A DNA stretch of 64,000 nucleotides. It comes from CAWFFV01 sp963814985 (GTDB lineage: Bacteria > Chloroflexota > Ktedonobacteria > Ktedonobacterales > Ktedonobacteraceae). The position numbers and the translations under genes were made by a program. Positions 25,776 through 34,904 of this stretch are shown here, piece after piece. How positions within the stretch are numbered: the stretch's first letter is position 1; the number at the start of each line of letters is the position of its first letter. Location: the NCBI GenBank assembly GCA_963814985.1, contig CAWFFV010000034.1, positions 124,001 to 188,000 of the forward strand, written 5' to 3'. The notes under the pieces are model-generated. The model had not been told where the DNA came from, searched no databases, and saw only the letters and a program-made list of their open reading frames with translations.

Positions 25776-27181
25776 ATGAGTGGACAGGCATTTGAGCTGG
25801 AACAGGGTACGTATAGTGCCGGGTTCCACGTGGCTGAAAATTATGCATTTAAGTCCGAAAGAGGGCTGAGACAGCAAAGTCGTTGAGCAGATCTCCGAGA
25901 TGAAGGGCGAACCTGGCTGGATGCGCAATTCCGCCTCAAGAGCCTGGATCTCTTCGAGAAACGTCCCATGCCAACCTGGGGTGCTGATCTGTCTGGCATT
26001 GACTTCGACAATATCTATCTATTATATTAAGCCAGTAGCAGAACAGGGGAAAACCTGGGACGATATTCCATCAGACATTAAGGACACCTTTGATCGACTG
26101 GGTATCCCGCAGGCTGAGCAGAAGTATCTGGCAGGCGTAACGGCACAGTACGAGAGTGAAGCGGTTTACCATAAAGTTCGTGAAGATCTTGAGAAGATCG
26201 GTGTGATCTTTACCGACATGGATACGGCTTTGCGCCAGTATCCTGACATCTTGAAAGAGCATTTCGGCACCATTATTCCACCATCCGACAACAAATTCGC
26301 CTCGTTGAACAGTGCGGTGTGGAGTGGTGGCAGCTTTGTGTATGTGCCAGAGGGTGTACGTGTCGAAATTCCTCTCCAGGCTTACTTCCGCATTAATGCA
26401 CAGAACATGGGCCAGTTCGAGCGCACCTTGATTATTGCTGCTCCTGGCTCCTATGTCCACTATGTTGAGGGTTGTACCGCCCCAACCTATGCCAGCGATA
26501 GCCTGCATAGCGCCGTCGTTGAGATCAAGGTCATGGAAGGTGCACGCGTTCGCTACACGACCATCCAGAACTGGTCGAAGAATGTCTACAATCTGGTGAC
26601 CAAGCGTGCAGCAGCGTACCGGGATGCCACAATGGAATGGGTCGACGGAAACCTTGGCTCGAAGGTGACGATGAAGTATCCGGCAGTTCTTCTGATGGAG
26701 CCCGGTGCTCGTGGTGATATCCTTTCGGTTGCCTTTGCTAGCGATGGTATGCACCAGGATGCTGGAGCCAAGGTCACGCATCTGGCACCGCATACGACAT
26801 CGCAGAATTCTCTCGAAGTCTGTTTCCAAGGGGACAGGTCGAGCCTCCTATCGAGGTCTGGTCCGTATCAACCCTGGTGCACACCACACCAAATCCAGTG
26901 TTCGCTGTGACGCACTCTTGCTCGACGAGGATGCTCGCACCGATACCTACCCAACCATCCGGGTAGAGAAGAACGAGACCGAGATCGGCCACGAAGCCAC
27001 CGTCTCCAAAGTTGGTGAGGATCAGCTCTTCTACCTGATGAGCCGTGGCCTGGACGAGTCCGAAGCCTACTCTCTGATCGTCAATGGCTTCATTGAGCCG
27101 ATCACCAAGGAGCTTCCCATGGAGTACGCGGTTGAGTTGAACCGCCTGATCCAGTTGGAGATGTCCGGCAGCGTGGGCTAA
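25776..27181 (+). pseudogene. sufB: Fe-S cluster assembly scaffold SufB, several frameshifts
   Basis: Restored, the protein is about 468 residues, the normal SufB size. It starts SGQAFELEQGTYSAGFHVAENYAFKSERGL and contains WDDIPSDIKDTFDRLGIPQAEQKYLAGVTAQYESEAVYH, AVWSGGSFVYVPEGVRVEIPLQAYFRIN, QFERTLIIAAPGSYVHYVEGCTAP (conserved Cys), TTIQNWSKNVYNLVTKR, and the C-terminal RTDTYPTIRVEKNETEIGHEATVSKVGEDQLFYLMSRGL. Single-base changes break it near 25870, 25935, 26017 and 26813 (an extra A in CAGAATTCTC). SufC and SufD are not adjacent. With an intact consensus promoter, a good ribosome site and a terminator, either errors or very recent decay explain it. Confidence 0.85.
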
Positions 27182-27196
27182 AGCATAATTCAAAGA

Positions 27197-27233
27197 AAAG
27201 CAGGAGTTATCAGATAGGTAACTCCTGCTTTTT
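27197..27233 (+). terminator. Intrinsic terminator of sufB
   Basis: AAGCAGGAGTTA pairs with TAACTCCTGCTT across a short loop, followed by TTTTT at 27229-27233, just past the sufB stop. Confidence 0.85.
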
Positions 27234-27244
27234 GTAATACTTCT

Positions 27245-27360
27245 CCTCACCACCTGCGGTGGCTCGCTCTGGTTTTATTGTCGATGGCGGGGGTTGCGCC
27301 ACAACCCCCGCCATCGACAATAAAATGTCTTGCGAAGCGCCTTGGGCGCTGAGGAATCAA
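27245..27360 (+). repeat. Interspersed four-stem palindromic element, copy A5
   Basis: CCACCTGCGGTGG, a 24-bp central stem starting TTTTATTGTCGATGGCGGGG around TTGCGCCACAA, and GCGCCTTGGGCGC followed by TGAGGAATCA. The outer inverted ends seen in other copies are degraded. It separates convergent sufB and the next gene. Confidence 0.88.
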
Positions 27361-27435
27361 ATGAGAAATGTAGCTTCGCTCTTTTGCGTATTTTTAAAGG
27401 TTCAGGTTGGATTTTGTTCATGCCAGCCGCCAGAG

Positions 27436-28581
27436 CTACAATATAAACGACTGAACGTGTAACAAAACACCCACCAGGAAAACCACAAATGTCAGTGTAT
27501 AGAACTGCATGGCCCAGAGGATAACCCTATTGCGCGCGGTTATGCCATAGAGCAGTCCTGCCAGCACTAAGGCGATAGTGACACGGCCACAGGAGATAAG
27601 TTCAATATAAGAATAGTGAGACATCAATATAATCATCAAGAGATTTGCCAGCCAGATGAAAAACATCGGCCCTATCCGTCGTCGCATCATTTCCATACCG
27701 GCCAGGATACAACTTCCCAGCGTAGGAATGAACATCAGCAGAAACAATAACCAGAATTTCCTGGGTGTATCGAAATAAAAGAATATACCTGCAAACGGTG
27801 TGTGCTCGAAAGGAGGCGTAAAGGTCAGTCCCGTGGCACCAAAAATCTTCCATAATATCACTAACCATGCTATCAGCGGCATAATTCCCAGTGTGGTTAA
27901 CAAAATAACTTCTTTCCAGCGCTTGTGGATGAAGAAGAATGCCACATACCCGGCGGGAAACAAAACCGCCGTTTCTCGTGATAAGCTCGCTAATCCCATA
28001 AATATAGCAGCCCAACCTATATATTCCTCTTCAAGCAGCCAGACACCGATACAGAGCAGCAGACAGGCAAAAGGTTCGGCAGTATCGAAGGTGAGAGCGA
28101 CAGCTTGCCCAAAGTACAGACCGAGGGCGAGACTAAACCAGGGAGAGAAATGATGCTTGATCAGTAGACGGGAGACGACTTCGACGCTGAAAACTATCGA
28201 GAGCCAGTTCACAAAAAGGAGGAGATACGGAAGAAGAGCGGTCTTTCCCAGGCTGAGTACAAAAACAACTAGAGGATAGAGAATGCGTTGATATCGATAA
28301 GGCGCATTATCCATAAAATTGTATGCAGTCAGCGGATTATGCGCAAGCTGATAATAAAATTGTCCATCATAGCCCCAGGTACCACCTTTGTTATGTTCCG
28401 ACCAGACCGTTCCCAGGTGGGCATAGTCCAGAGCACTATAGTTTCTTGTGAGAGAAATAAAAACTATAAATGTAAGATACATAATAGCCATGATAACTGA
28501 GGGGCGAAAAACAATGGTAAATGACAATCTTAGTACAGTAGAGGTGGATGGTCTGACTTCTACAACGAGATGGTCTTTCAT
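27436..28581 (-). CDS. Multi-pass membrane protein, probable GT-C-type glycosyltransferase
   Basis: A 381-residue protein with about ten hydrophobic segments. The first extracellular loop carries WGYDGQFYYQLAHNPL and APYRYQRILYPLVV, a pattern of GT-C-like polyprenyl-phosphate-sugar transferases and of cell-surface glycopolymer proteins (the AZOBR_p60025-like family). A further conserved spot is LASLSRETAVLFPAGY. No cytoplasmic catalytic domain is present. The start at 28581 has GAGG a few bases upstream; an internal ATG (MAIMYLTF) is also possible. The sugar and acceptor cannot be inferred. Neighbours give no pathway. Confidence 0.65.
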   Translation of the reverse strand: MKDHLVVEVRPSTSTVLRLSFTIVFRPSVIMAIMYLTFIVFISLTRNYSALDYAHLGTVWSEHNKGGTWGYDGQFYYQLAHNPLTAYNFMDNAPYRYQRILYPLVVFVLSLGKTALLPYLLLFVNWLSIVFSVEVVSRLLIKHHFSPWFSLALGLYFGQAVALTFDTAEPFACLLLCIGVWLLEEEYIGWAAIFMGLASLSRETAVLFPAGYVAFFFIHKRWKEVILLTTLGIMPLIAWLVILWKIFGATGLTFTPPFEHTPFAGIFFYFDTPRKFWLLFLLMFIPTLGSCILAGMEMMRRRIGPMFFIWLANLLMIILMSHYSYIELISCGRVTIALVLAGLLYGITARNRVILWAMQFYTLTFVVFLVGVLLHVQSFIL

Positions 28582-28809
28582 GCTCCCTCACCATTACAAG
28601 GCTACGCTGCCTTGTTGGCTCCTCAGAACATACCCTACAATATATTTCATAGGCAAACTGAGAGGTGATTATACACATTCCGCCAGAGCAGATGAAACCA
28701 GATCTCCCGATCAGTGTTTAATGCAAGATCATTATAAGTATACCTGAACAATAAGTATTACACAAGTTAAGGAACCTCAATTCGTTTCAATATCGTCGGA
28801 GGAGAGGTA

Positions 28810-28944
28810 ATGGAACCAGCAACCTTGCTCAATCCTGCACTCTCGTGTACAATCAGGCGAACACTCGTAACCTGCAACACGCAGAAACGTAAATACAAAG
28901 AGGGAACACGCTCTCCTTCAACACATTACAACCAGAAGAGGTAG
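28810..28944 (+). CDS. Possible 44-codon leader ORF before the kinase gene
   Basis: GGAGGAGAGGTA stands directly before ATG at 28810, the best ribosome site in this intergenic stretch. The product (MEPATLLNPALSC... ending HYNQKR) matches nothing I know and is basic. It ends 10 bp before the TTG of the kinase, so it could be a translational leader, or the residue of the kinase's former N-terminus. The rest of 28582-28809 shows nothing recognisable. Confidence 0.3.
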   Translation: MEPATLLNPALSCTIRRTLVTCNTQKRKYKEGTRSPSTHYNQKR

Positions 28945-28954
28945 GATAGAACAC

Positions 28955-30904
28955 TTGGCCCACTGCCTTAATCCGCGCTCCGGCGGGGGACACAACAACT
29001 CGGATACAGCCATTAGCTGTCAACGCTGCGGCTTTCTCATCCAGGGAGCGCACATTGGCATCTATGAAGTTATCTCCTTCATTGGTGCAGGTAGCTATGG
29101 CTATGTCTACAAAGTGCGTGAACCGATCCCTCTCAGTCGTATCCTGGCTCTCAAGGTTCTGCGCCTTGATCAGTTCAACGAGAAAGCCCAGGCGAGCTTT
29201 TTCCAGGAAGCACGGCGCATCGCCAATATGCAGCACCCTAATATCTTGCCGATCTACAATTTTGGGCAAATAGAGGAGAACGAGCAACCCTATCTTGTTA
29301 TGGAATATGCTCCTCAGACAATCACTGACCTCTTCCGCAAATCTGATGGGAGCATACGTCTGGCCTACGCCGAAGAACTTACCTCTTATATCCAACAGGC
29401 CGCAGATGCTCTGCACTATGTACATAAGAGCGGCCTTATCCATCAGGATGTTAAGCCTGGGAACCTGCTGATTGGGCGCAGCAAGCAACTGCTGCTTTCC
29501 GACTTTGGCACCACTTTCTATCTTGGTATGCAGACACATGCATCTCTCGGCGAAGCTACCGGGACAGCGGCCTATATGCCACCGGAACAATGGCGAGGTC
29601 ATCCACGGCGTGACTCTGACCAGTATGCGCTTGCCATCTGTTGTTATGAATTGCTCGCAGGTCGTCCTCCTTTTGTTTACAGCCGACTGGAGGAGATGTG
29701 GAGTGCGCATATAAACGAGCCGCCGCCAGCACCACAACAATGGAATCCACGTATCCCCGTAGAGGTAAGTGCGATACTCTTGCGTGCTCTTGCCAAAGAC
29801 TATCGCCAGCGCTATGCCAGCATAACCGACTTTGCAGACAGTTATGCCAGCGCGGTACAGATCGCCTTGCAACGCTATGTCTGTCAGGCATGTGGACAGC
29901 AGAACCGTAGTGGAGCGCAGCGCTGTGCTATCTGTGGTGCTGAATATGATAACCGCCATTGCCTCTTTTGTGAGACACCTGTACGCTTTGGGCAACGCTG
30001 TTGCTCAGCATGTGGACGTCTGACAATTCCATCAACAATGGCCTTGCGTAGCCCACTTGTGGGTGTGAGCATACGCCAGGGACGCTATACAATTAAGCGT
30101 GTCCTCAAACAATCTGACGAGACCCATGTTATGTCGGCTATTGCCAGTGATGCTCAAAGGCATGAACAACTTGTGATGCTCAAGCGCTGGGAGTGCGCTG
30201 ATGGTACACTTACCCATCGGGCTAAAGATGTAGCCTACTATGAACATGCCACAACAGCACTCACGAGGCTCCATCATCCGTTGATCCCGGCTGTACGAGA
30301 TCGCTTTGCTGAGGGTAAACATTATTACCTGGTACAGGATTATATCGACGGCGAGAGCCTGGAAGAACTTCTGCAAAAACTCCTGCGACCATTACCAGAA
30401 CGAGATATTCCTGGCTATCTCAATACGCTACTCAATATCCTGATAGTCTTAGAGCAGCAAAAGCCTCCTGTGTACCACTATGATATCTCGCCAGCTAATA
30501 TCATCATTGAGAGGAAGCGTGGAAGAGCCATACTTACAGGCTTTCAGATTTTGCCACCGCCACCGCAGCCTTCACCTGGCCCACAAGTTGAAGCTCGCAG
30601 ACATCGCACCACCCGTAAACTGGTAGTTTCACCATATCTCCCTCTCCAGGATAAACCCTATGACCAGCGAACCTGCATCTATAGTCTGGCTGCAAGTATG
30701 CATCATGTCCTGACGAATATCGCGCCACCGCACTACCCGGCATACCCATCTGTGCGTCTCCTCAATCCCAACATTTCATGCGAGCTGGAAGCCATTCTCA
30801 GTCGCGCCTTGCAGGAGGATAGTGCTGCTCGCTACCAGAGTTATGAGGCGATGAAGAGGGATCTCCAGGGACTTTTGTCAACAAAAGGGAAGGCCACTCA
30901 CTAG
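28955..30904 (+). CDS. Ser/Thr protein kinase with zinc ribbons and a second kinase-like domain
   Basis: A 649-residue protein. Residues 1-27 form a small Cys pair motif (HCLNP..., CQRCG). Residues 32-290 form a PknB-like kinase: GAGSYGYVYKV P-loop, LALKVL lysine, LIHQDVKPGNLL (HRD is HQD, catalytic Asp kept), SDFGTT and MPPEQW. Residues 309-362 hold four CxxC pairs (CQACG, CAICG, CLFCE, CSACG), a double zinc ribbon. Residues 370-640 form a second kinase-like domain with VMLKRW and VYHYDISPANIIIE but LTGFQ in place of DFG, so it is probably inactive. No transmembrane segment. Start TTG at 28955 follows AGAGGTAGGA. It may pair sensing by the pseudokinase with cytoplasmic phosphorylation. Confidence 0.85.
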   Translation: MAHCLNPRSGGGHNNSDTAISCQRCGFLIQGAHIGIYEVISFIGAGSYGYVYKVREPIPLSRILALKVLRLDQFNEKAQASFFQEARRIANMQHPNILPIYNFGQIEENEQPYLVMEYAPQTITDLFRKSDGSIRLAYAEELTSYIQQAADALHYVHKSGLIHQDVKPGNLLIGRSKQLLLSDFGTTFYLGMQTHASLGEATGTAAYMPPEQWRGHPRRDSDQYALAICCYELLAGRPPFVYSRLEEMWSAHINEPPPAPQQWNPRIPVEVSAILLRALAKDYRQRYASITDFADSYASAVQIALQRYVCQACGQQNRSGAQRCAICGAEYDNRHCLFCETPVRFGQRCCSACGRLTIPSTMALRSPLVGVSIRQGRYTIKRVLKQSDETHVMSAIASDAQRHEQLVMLKRWECADGTLTHRAKDVAYYEHATTALTRLHHPLIPAVRDRFAEGKHYYLVQDYIDGESLEELLQKLLRPLPERDIPGYLNTLLNILIVLEQQKPPVYHYDISPANIIIERKRGRAILTGFQILPPPPQPSPGPQVEARRHRTTRKLVVSPYLPLQDKPYDQRTCIYSLAASMHHVLTNIAPPHYPAYPSVRLLNPNISCELEAILSRALQEDSAARYQSYEAMKRDLQGLLSTKGKATH

Positions 30905-30983
30905 AAGTAAGGCTCCTTGAGACTGCACGAAAAGACAAAAATATGCTACACTAGCGCAAATAGAACAAGAAATGAGGCCGCAT

Positions 30984-31622
30984 ATGAGCAAGCTTGTGCG
31001 AGACGATGAAGCACTACTCATTGCCCGTAGCCAGCGCGGGGATGCCAATGCATTTAACCAATTGGTCTTGCACTATCAGCAAACCATCTTTGGTGCTGCC
31101 TACCGCATGCTTGGAGATTCTGAGATTGCTGCAGACGTGACACAAGATACCTTTCTCGCTGCCTTTCGTAGCATGCAAAGTTACCGGGGAGGGTCCTCAT
31201 TCCGAGCCTGGCTCTTGCGTATCAGTTCTAATCTGGTCTACGATCACTGGCGGCGTATACAACGGCATCCCGCCGAATCGCTAGATGCTCTGACCGAAGA
31301 GGATGAGCCACATTCTCCTGGTCTCTTGAGTGCTCTGACAGCGAGTGGGCAAGAAGGAAATCCTGAAGAGACTTTACTCACAAAGGAGCTACAGCAACTC
31401 ATTCAAGAAGGATTACAGTTGCTTCCCTTTGATCAGCGAACAGCGGTCATTCTTTGTGATATACAGGGACTTTCCTACGAAGAAGTGGCGGAGGCGACAC
31501 AAACAACACTGGGCACTATACGTTCACGGATCTCACGTGGACGCGCACGCATGCGCAACTATTTCTATCAGCACAGGGAACTTTTACCGCGTAACTATCG
31601 TCTTACCAATAGTAATGAGTGA
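30984..31622 (+). CDS. ECF RNA polymerase sigma factor
   Basis: About 212 residues with both sigma domains. Region 2 reads DANAFNQLVLHYQQTIFGAAYRMLGDSEIAADVTQDTFLAAFRSMQSYRGGSSFRAWLLRISSNLVYDHWRR. Region 4 reads LQLLPFDQRTAVILCDIQGLSYEEVAEATQTTLGTIRSRISRGRARMRNY. The linker of about 55 residues is acidic. The ATG at 30984 is preferred to the one at 30972 because GAGG lies between them at suitable spacing. The anti-sigma gene overlaps its last 8 bases, so the pair is co-expressed and probably autoregulated. The signal is unknown. Confidence 0.95.
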   Translation: MSKLVRDDEALLIARSQRGDANAFNQLVLHYQQTIFGAAYRMLGDSEIAADVTQDTFLAAFRSMQSYRGGSSFRAWLLRISSNLVYDHWRRIQRHPAESLDALTEEDEPHSPGLLSALTASGQEGNPEETLLTKELQQLIQEGLQLLPFDQRTAVILCDIQGLSYEEVAEATQTTLGTIRSRISRGRARMRNYFYQHRELLPRNYRLTNSNE

Positions 31623-32355
31623 TACTAATGGGAGCATACGTGTGGCACAACATGATCAGCACATAACAACTGAACAGCTTTCTGCATTTCTCGATGGACA
31701 CCTCTCTTCAGGTGAGCAAACCCGATGCGATGGACACCTGAAAACGTGTGAGCTGTGTCGGCATGAGCTAGCAGACTTACGGCAGACCGTAGCACTCCTG
31801 CACGCTCTGCCACAACCCGTGCTCCCTCGCTCTTTCGTACTGCCCGTCGATACAGCACTGACATCTGGAGCGACCAGGAGAGCACAGCAAACTTTGACAT
31901 CAGCTAGAGCCAGCAAGCCGCACATCTGGCCTGCCTATGTTCGTCATACGATACAAACCACGAGTGCTATCGCCGCTGCCATAGGGATCGTTTTTCTGTT
32001 ATCTGGCCTGCTAACAATGGGAGTCGGTACCGCTATGATGACCGTGTCAGCACCGGCAAGCCCATTCGTAGGAAGTAGATCACAAGATGTAAGAGCAGAT
32101 GGTAAGGGCACGCCATTGCCACAACTGCAAACCAAAGTGCCAAACGCTCCAACACCAGCAGCGACCAGTGCGAAATCTCAAAGTGGGAAGGTTGATACCC
32201 AGACTGTTCCGCCAGTTTTGCCTATCTCACCCATCACAATCCTTTTTGAGATGGGTACATCCACAGAGCGGGAAGCGATCGGTTTACTCTTGCTTCTTCT
32301 GGCTATCGCAGGATTTTTCCTGCCGATACGACAAAGAAAGCGTAAGGAAGGCTAG
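31615..32355 (+). CDS. Membrane anti-sigma factor with zinc finger
   Basis: A 246-residue protein. The N-terminus has the ZAS zinc motif: ITTEQLSAFLDGHLSSGEQTRCDGHLKTCELCRHELADLR with Hx3Cx2C. A hydrophobic segment follows (about 112-140, AIAAAIGIVFLLSGLLTMG), then a Pro/Ala/Ser-rich stretch and a second membrane segment near the C-terminus (AIGLLLLLLAIAGFFLP) before a basic end. It binds and holds the sigma factor encoded just upstream. The start at 31615 overlaps the sigma stop; the open frame extends far upstream inside the sigma gene, but that part is not conserved. Confidence 0.88.
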   Translation: MSDTNGSIRVAQHDQHITTEQLSAFLDGHLSSGEQTRCDGHLKTCELCRHELADLRQTVALLHALPQPVLPRSFVLPVDTALTSGATRRAQQTLTSARASKPHIWPAYVRHTIQTTSAIAAAIGIVFLLSGLLTMGVGTAMMTVSAPASPFVGSRSQDVRADGKGTPLPQLQTKVPNAPTPAATSAKSQSGKVDTQTVPPVLPISPITILFEMGTSTEREAIGLLLLLLAIAGFFLPIRQRKRKEG

Positions 32356-32360
32356 GAAAA

Positions 32361-32397
32361 AAGCGCCTCTCAAAGTATTTTGAGAGGCGCTTTTTTT
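32361..32397 (+). terminator. Intrinsic terminator of the sigma/anti-sigma operon
   Basis: AAGCGCCTCTCAAA pairs with TTTGAGAGGCGCTT (14 bp, 3-nt loop), followed by seven T at 32391-32397. Confidence 0.95.
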
Positions 32398-32518
32398 ATA
32401 TTCCATTTCTCCTAATTTCTATGGCACCTTGCAATTTTTATATAGTTTTTTGTATATTCGATGATAATTACGATATTTTTAACAGGTTTCGCGACATAGT
32501 ATAGATAGGACTTGGACC

Positions 32519-33295
32519 ATGAATAACCCTCTCTTACTCTTTCCCCCAGCTATTAATGTGATCGTCACTGGTCTCTTTGCTGGCATGGTACTGCGTCAAT
32601 ACCTTAGACGCCATCGTGCCTCCCAACTTTACTGGGCCATTGCACTCAGTATGGCTTTTCTTGCAACGCTATCCTACGTCCTGATGATCGCTGTACAACC
32701 TACCAGCCCCGGCGGAGTACTATTTTTTCGACTGTATTATATTCTGGGGGCAGCGCTTATGCCTGCATGGTTAGGCCTGGGTAGTATCGCCCTGGTCAGT
32801 AGCCCTCGTGTCACACGTATCAGCCTCATCGTCTTAAGTATTTTGAGCGTGCTATCAGCCGCATTAATCTTTGCCGCCAGCATTAACATGCAGAAGCTGG
32901 GCGAAATTGCTGGCACACCTGGTACAGGTACATTATATCCAGGAGCATGGCTCAGCACTATCATTGGTCTCAATACGCTGGGGGTTGTGGCCGTAGTGGG
33001 TGTTGCTATCTATTCAGGGTGGAAATTGCTACGCCGACAATCCAGTATAGCGGGTTTCCATGCGGGTAATCTCGTGTGGGCTAATGTACTTATCCTGCTT
33101 GGTGATCTGCTGAACGCGGCTGCTGGGACCTCGGCTCGCCTCCTGGGTGTGGAAAGCACATTCTGGCTGATTATGGCTGTTGGGTGGACGGTCTTCTTTA
33201 CAGGGGTCTGGCTCACCAACCGACGCCCGAACACCGCCAGACCACCAGTGCCACCGCAAAAAGACTCAGAGCAGCGCGTAGCATCTTCATCTTAG
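32519..33295 (+). CDS. Hypothetical seven-helix membrane protein
   Basis: A 258-residue protein with seven predicted membrane segments: about 10-28, 40-60, 68-92, 100-122, 142-165, 182-205 and 212-232. It ends in a Pro/Ser-rich polar tail. Polar residues in the third segment (FFRLYYILGAALMPAWLGLGSI) are notable. I recognise no family motif; the size and helix count recall 7TM sensor-input modules (7TMR-HisK type) but no output domain is attached. It stands alone between a terminator upstream and a convergent protease downstream. Confidence 0.6.
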   Translation: MNNPLLLFPPAINVIVTGLFAGMVLRQYLRRHRASQLYWAIALSMAFLATLSYVLMIAVQPTSPGGVLFFRLYYILGAALMPAWLGLGSIALVSSPRVTRISLIVLSILSVLSAALIFAASINMQKLGEIAGTPGTGTLYPGAWLSTIIGLNTLGVVAVVGVAIYSGWKLLRRQSSIAGFHAGNLVWANVLILLGDLLNAAAGTSARLLGVESTFWLIMAVGWTVFFTGVWLTNRRPNTARPPVPPQKDSEQRVASSS

Positions 33296-33316
33296 GCTTA
33301 TCCATCCAACAGAAAT

Positions 33317-33338
33317 GGGGCACCCTTACAGATGCCCC
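33317..33338. terminator. Short GC hairpin between convergent genes
   Basis: GGGGCA (33317-33322) pairs with TGCCCC (33333-33338), 10-nt loop, between the membrane protein and htrA. Weak T tracts on both sides. Confidence 0.4.
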
Positions 33339-33357
33339 TTAAAAACAACCATGGTAG

Positions 33358-34704
33358 TTAACCCGCCTGTGCCTGTAATTCACCAAGAGTGGCATTAACT
33401 GTCAACTGCTGGTTACCACGATAGACTTTAACGGAAACCGTATCACCCGGGTTCTTCGTGATCAGAGCACCAGTGAGTGAAGCGCTATCCGTAACCGTCT
33501 GATTATCGATCTGGACGATAACATCACCTTGCTGGAGTCCTGCATGTGCTGCTGCCCCACCATCCACTACCTTTGCAATGAACACCCCCTGAGTCACTGC
33601 GAGGCTATACTGAGCAGCCACATTAGGATCAACGTCTATTACTTCGATGCCCAGGCCTGCTCGACCTGTATGTGTCACTTGACCATCCTTGATGATCTGC
33701 GGAACAATAAAGTTCACACGGTTTGATGGGATAGCAAAACCTACGCCACTGGCTGGTGTCCTGAACTCAGGGTCAATAGCCGTAAGGGTGGGGATACCAA
33801 TGAGATGGCCTTGTAAGTCCACCAGTGCACCACCACTGTTACCTGGGTTAATCGGAGCATCTGTCTGGATAGCGTCAGGGATATTCGCGCCTCCTTGCCC
33901 CTCAGAGACACTACGATTGAGGGCACTGATAATACCATTCGTCACGGTCTGCGTAATCCCTAATGGGTTGCCAATAGCCAGTACTTCCTGTCCTACAAGT
34001 AACTTCGATGAATCGCCTAGCGTAGCTACTGTTATGTTAGCCGGTGGATTGATTTTCAGCACAGCGAGATCATCAGTTGGATCAACTCCTGCGACATGGC
34101 CAGTCAAGTGTACTCCATCAGACATTACGACCTGGATACCTTGTGCCCCATTTACAACATGATAATTGGTGATAATATAGCCACGCTTGTCTACAATAAC
34201 ACCTGAACCAAGAGCAGCACCCTGTGCCGTGTCTACATTGACCTGTACGACCGTGGGTCGCATTTTGGCAATAACCGCCTCACGTATGGATTCAATGTTG
34301 TTGCCAGAAAGCGGAGGAATCGTGACTTGCGGGCTTACTCCTGTCTGCAATGACCCGACATTTGGACTGGTGGCAACTGCGGTAGTACCTCCTCTTCCAA
34401 ACTGCCAACCTGCAAAGAGGCCAGTGCCGAAGACGATGGCGAGCAATACCATCAGGCCTACAATAGCTCCCGTCCGCAATCCTTGAGCCGGGGGTTGACT
34501 ACCGGTAAAGAGCGGTGCCTGCTGTGATACAGATCGAGACGCCGCCGCTTGTGACAACAGTAGAGGCCGTTCTTCTGTATATGGCGTAACAGGTTGTTGT
34601 ACAGGTGGATATGGTACCTGTGGTGAGTGTTGAGGTATGGGTTGTTGCACTGCATACTCTTGATATGGTACTGTTGACTCATTATTTGCATCTGGATATA
34701 GCAT
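33358..34704 (-). CDS. HtrA/DegP-type serine protease with PDZ domain
   Basis: A 448-residue membrane-anchored protease. Residues 1-75 are cytoplasmic and Pro/Gln-rich. A membrane segment lies at about 77-100 (GAIVGLMVLLAIVFGTGLFAG). The trypsin-like domain (about 135-335) shows the triad His in IITNYHVV, Asp in TDDLAVLKI and Ser in PINPGNSGGAL. A PDZ domain (about 345-440) includes GLGIEV, AAHAGLQQGDVIVQIDNQTV and VKVYRGNQQL. Such proteins degrade or refold misfolded proteins outside the membrane. A signal-anchor rather than cleaved signal is expected. No neighbouring sensor kinase. Confidence 0.93.
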   Translation of the reverse strand: MLYPDANNESTVPYQEYAVQQPIPQHSPQVPYPPVQQPVTPYTEERPLLLSQAAASRSVSQQAPLFTGSQPPAQGLRTGAIVGLMVLLAIVFGTGLFAGWQFGRGGTTAVATSPNVGSLQTGVSPQVTIPPLSGNNIESIREAVIAKMRPTVVQVNVDTAQGAALGSGVIVDKRGYIITNYHVVNGAQGIQVVMSDGVHLTGHVAGVDPTDDLAVLKINPPANITVATLGDSSKLLVGQEVLAIGNPLGITQTVTNGIISALNRSVSEGQGGANIPDAIQTDAPINPGNSGGALVDLQGHLIGIPTLTAIDPEFRTPASGVGFAIPSNRVNFIVPQIIKDGQVTHTGRAGLGIEVIDVDPNVAAQYSLAVTQGVFIAKVVDGGAAAHAGLQQGDVIVQIDNQTVTDSASLTGALITKNPGDTVSVKVYRGNQQLTVNATLGELQAQAG

Positions 34705-34843
34705 TGTTGTTCATCTCCCCAGTTCTCTATCGTCAACTATATTACTATGTAAACGTTTTATTTTTGTTCCTATGCATACTATACCGCATGATGGTCAGAA
34801 AACTTTGAGAGATTTGTAAAAAGTTTGTATAGTAGTGGAGGAC

Positions 34844-34872
34844 TTGTTCAGAACAGGCGATGATGCGATAAT
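34844..34872 (+). promoter_or_regulatory. Promoter of the TPR gene
   Basis: TTGTTC (34844-34849), 17-bp spacer and GATAAT (34867-34872), 33 bp before the GTG start. Confidence 0.5.
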
Positions 34873-34904
34873 GGGAATTTACATAGAGCAGGAGATAAGC
34901 ACTA

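Noticed and set aside
28853..29995. 380-codon open frame on the minus strand
   Set aside because: It lies wholly antisense to the kinase gene at 28955-30904, has no recognisable motif, and its composition (Cys- and Arg-rich) is that of a shadow.
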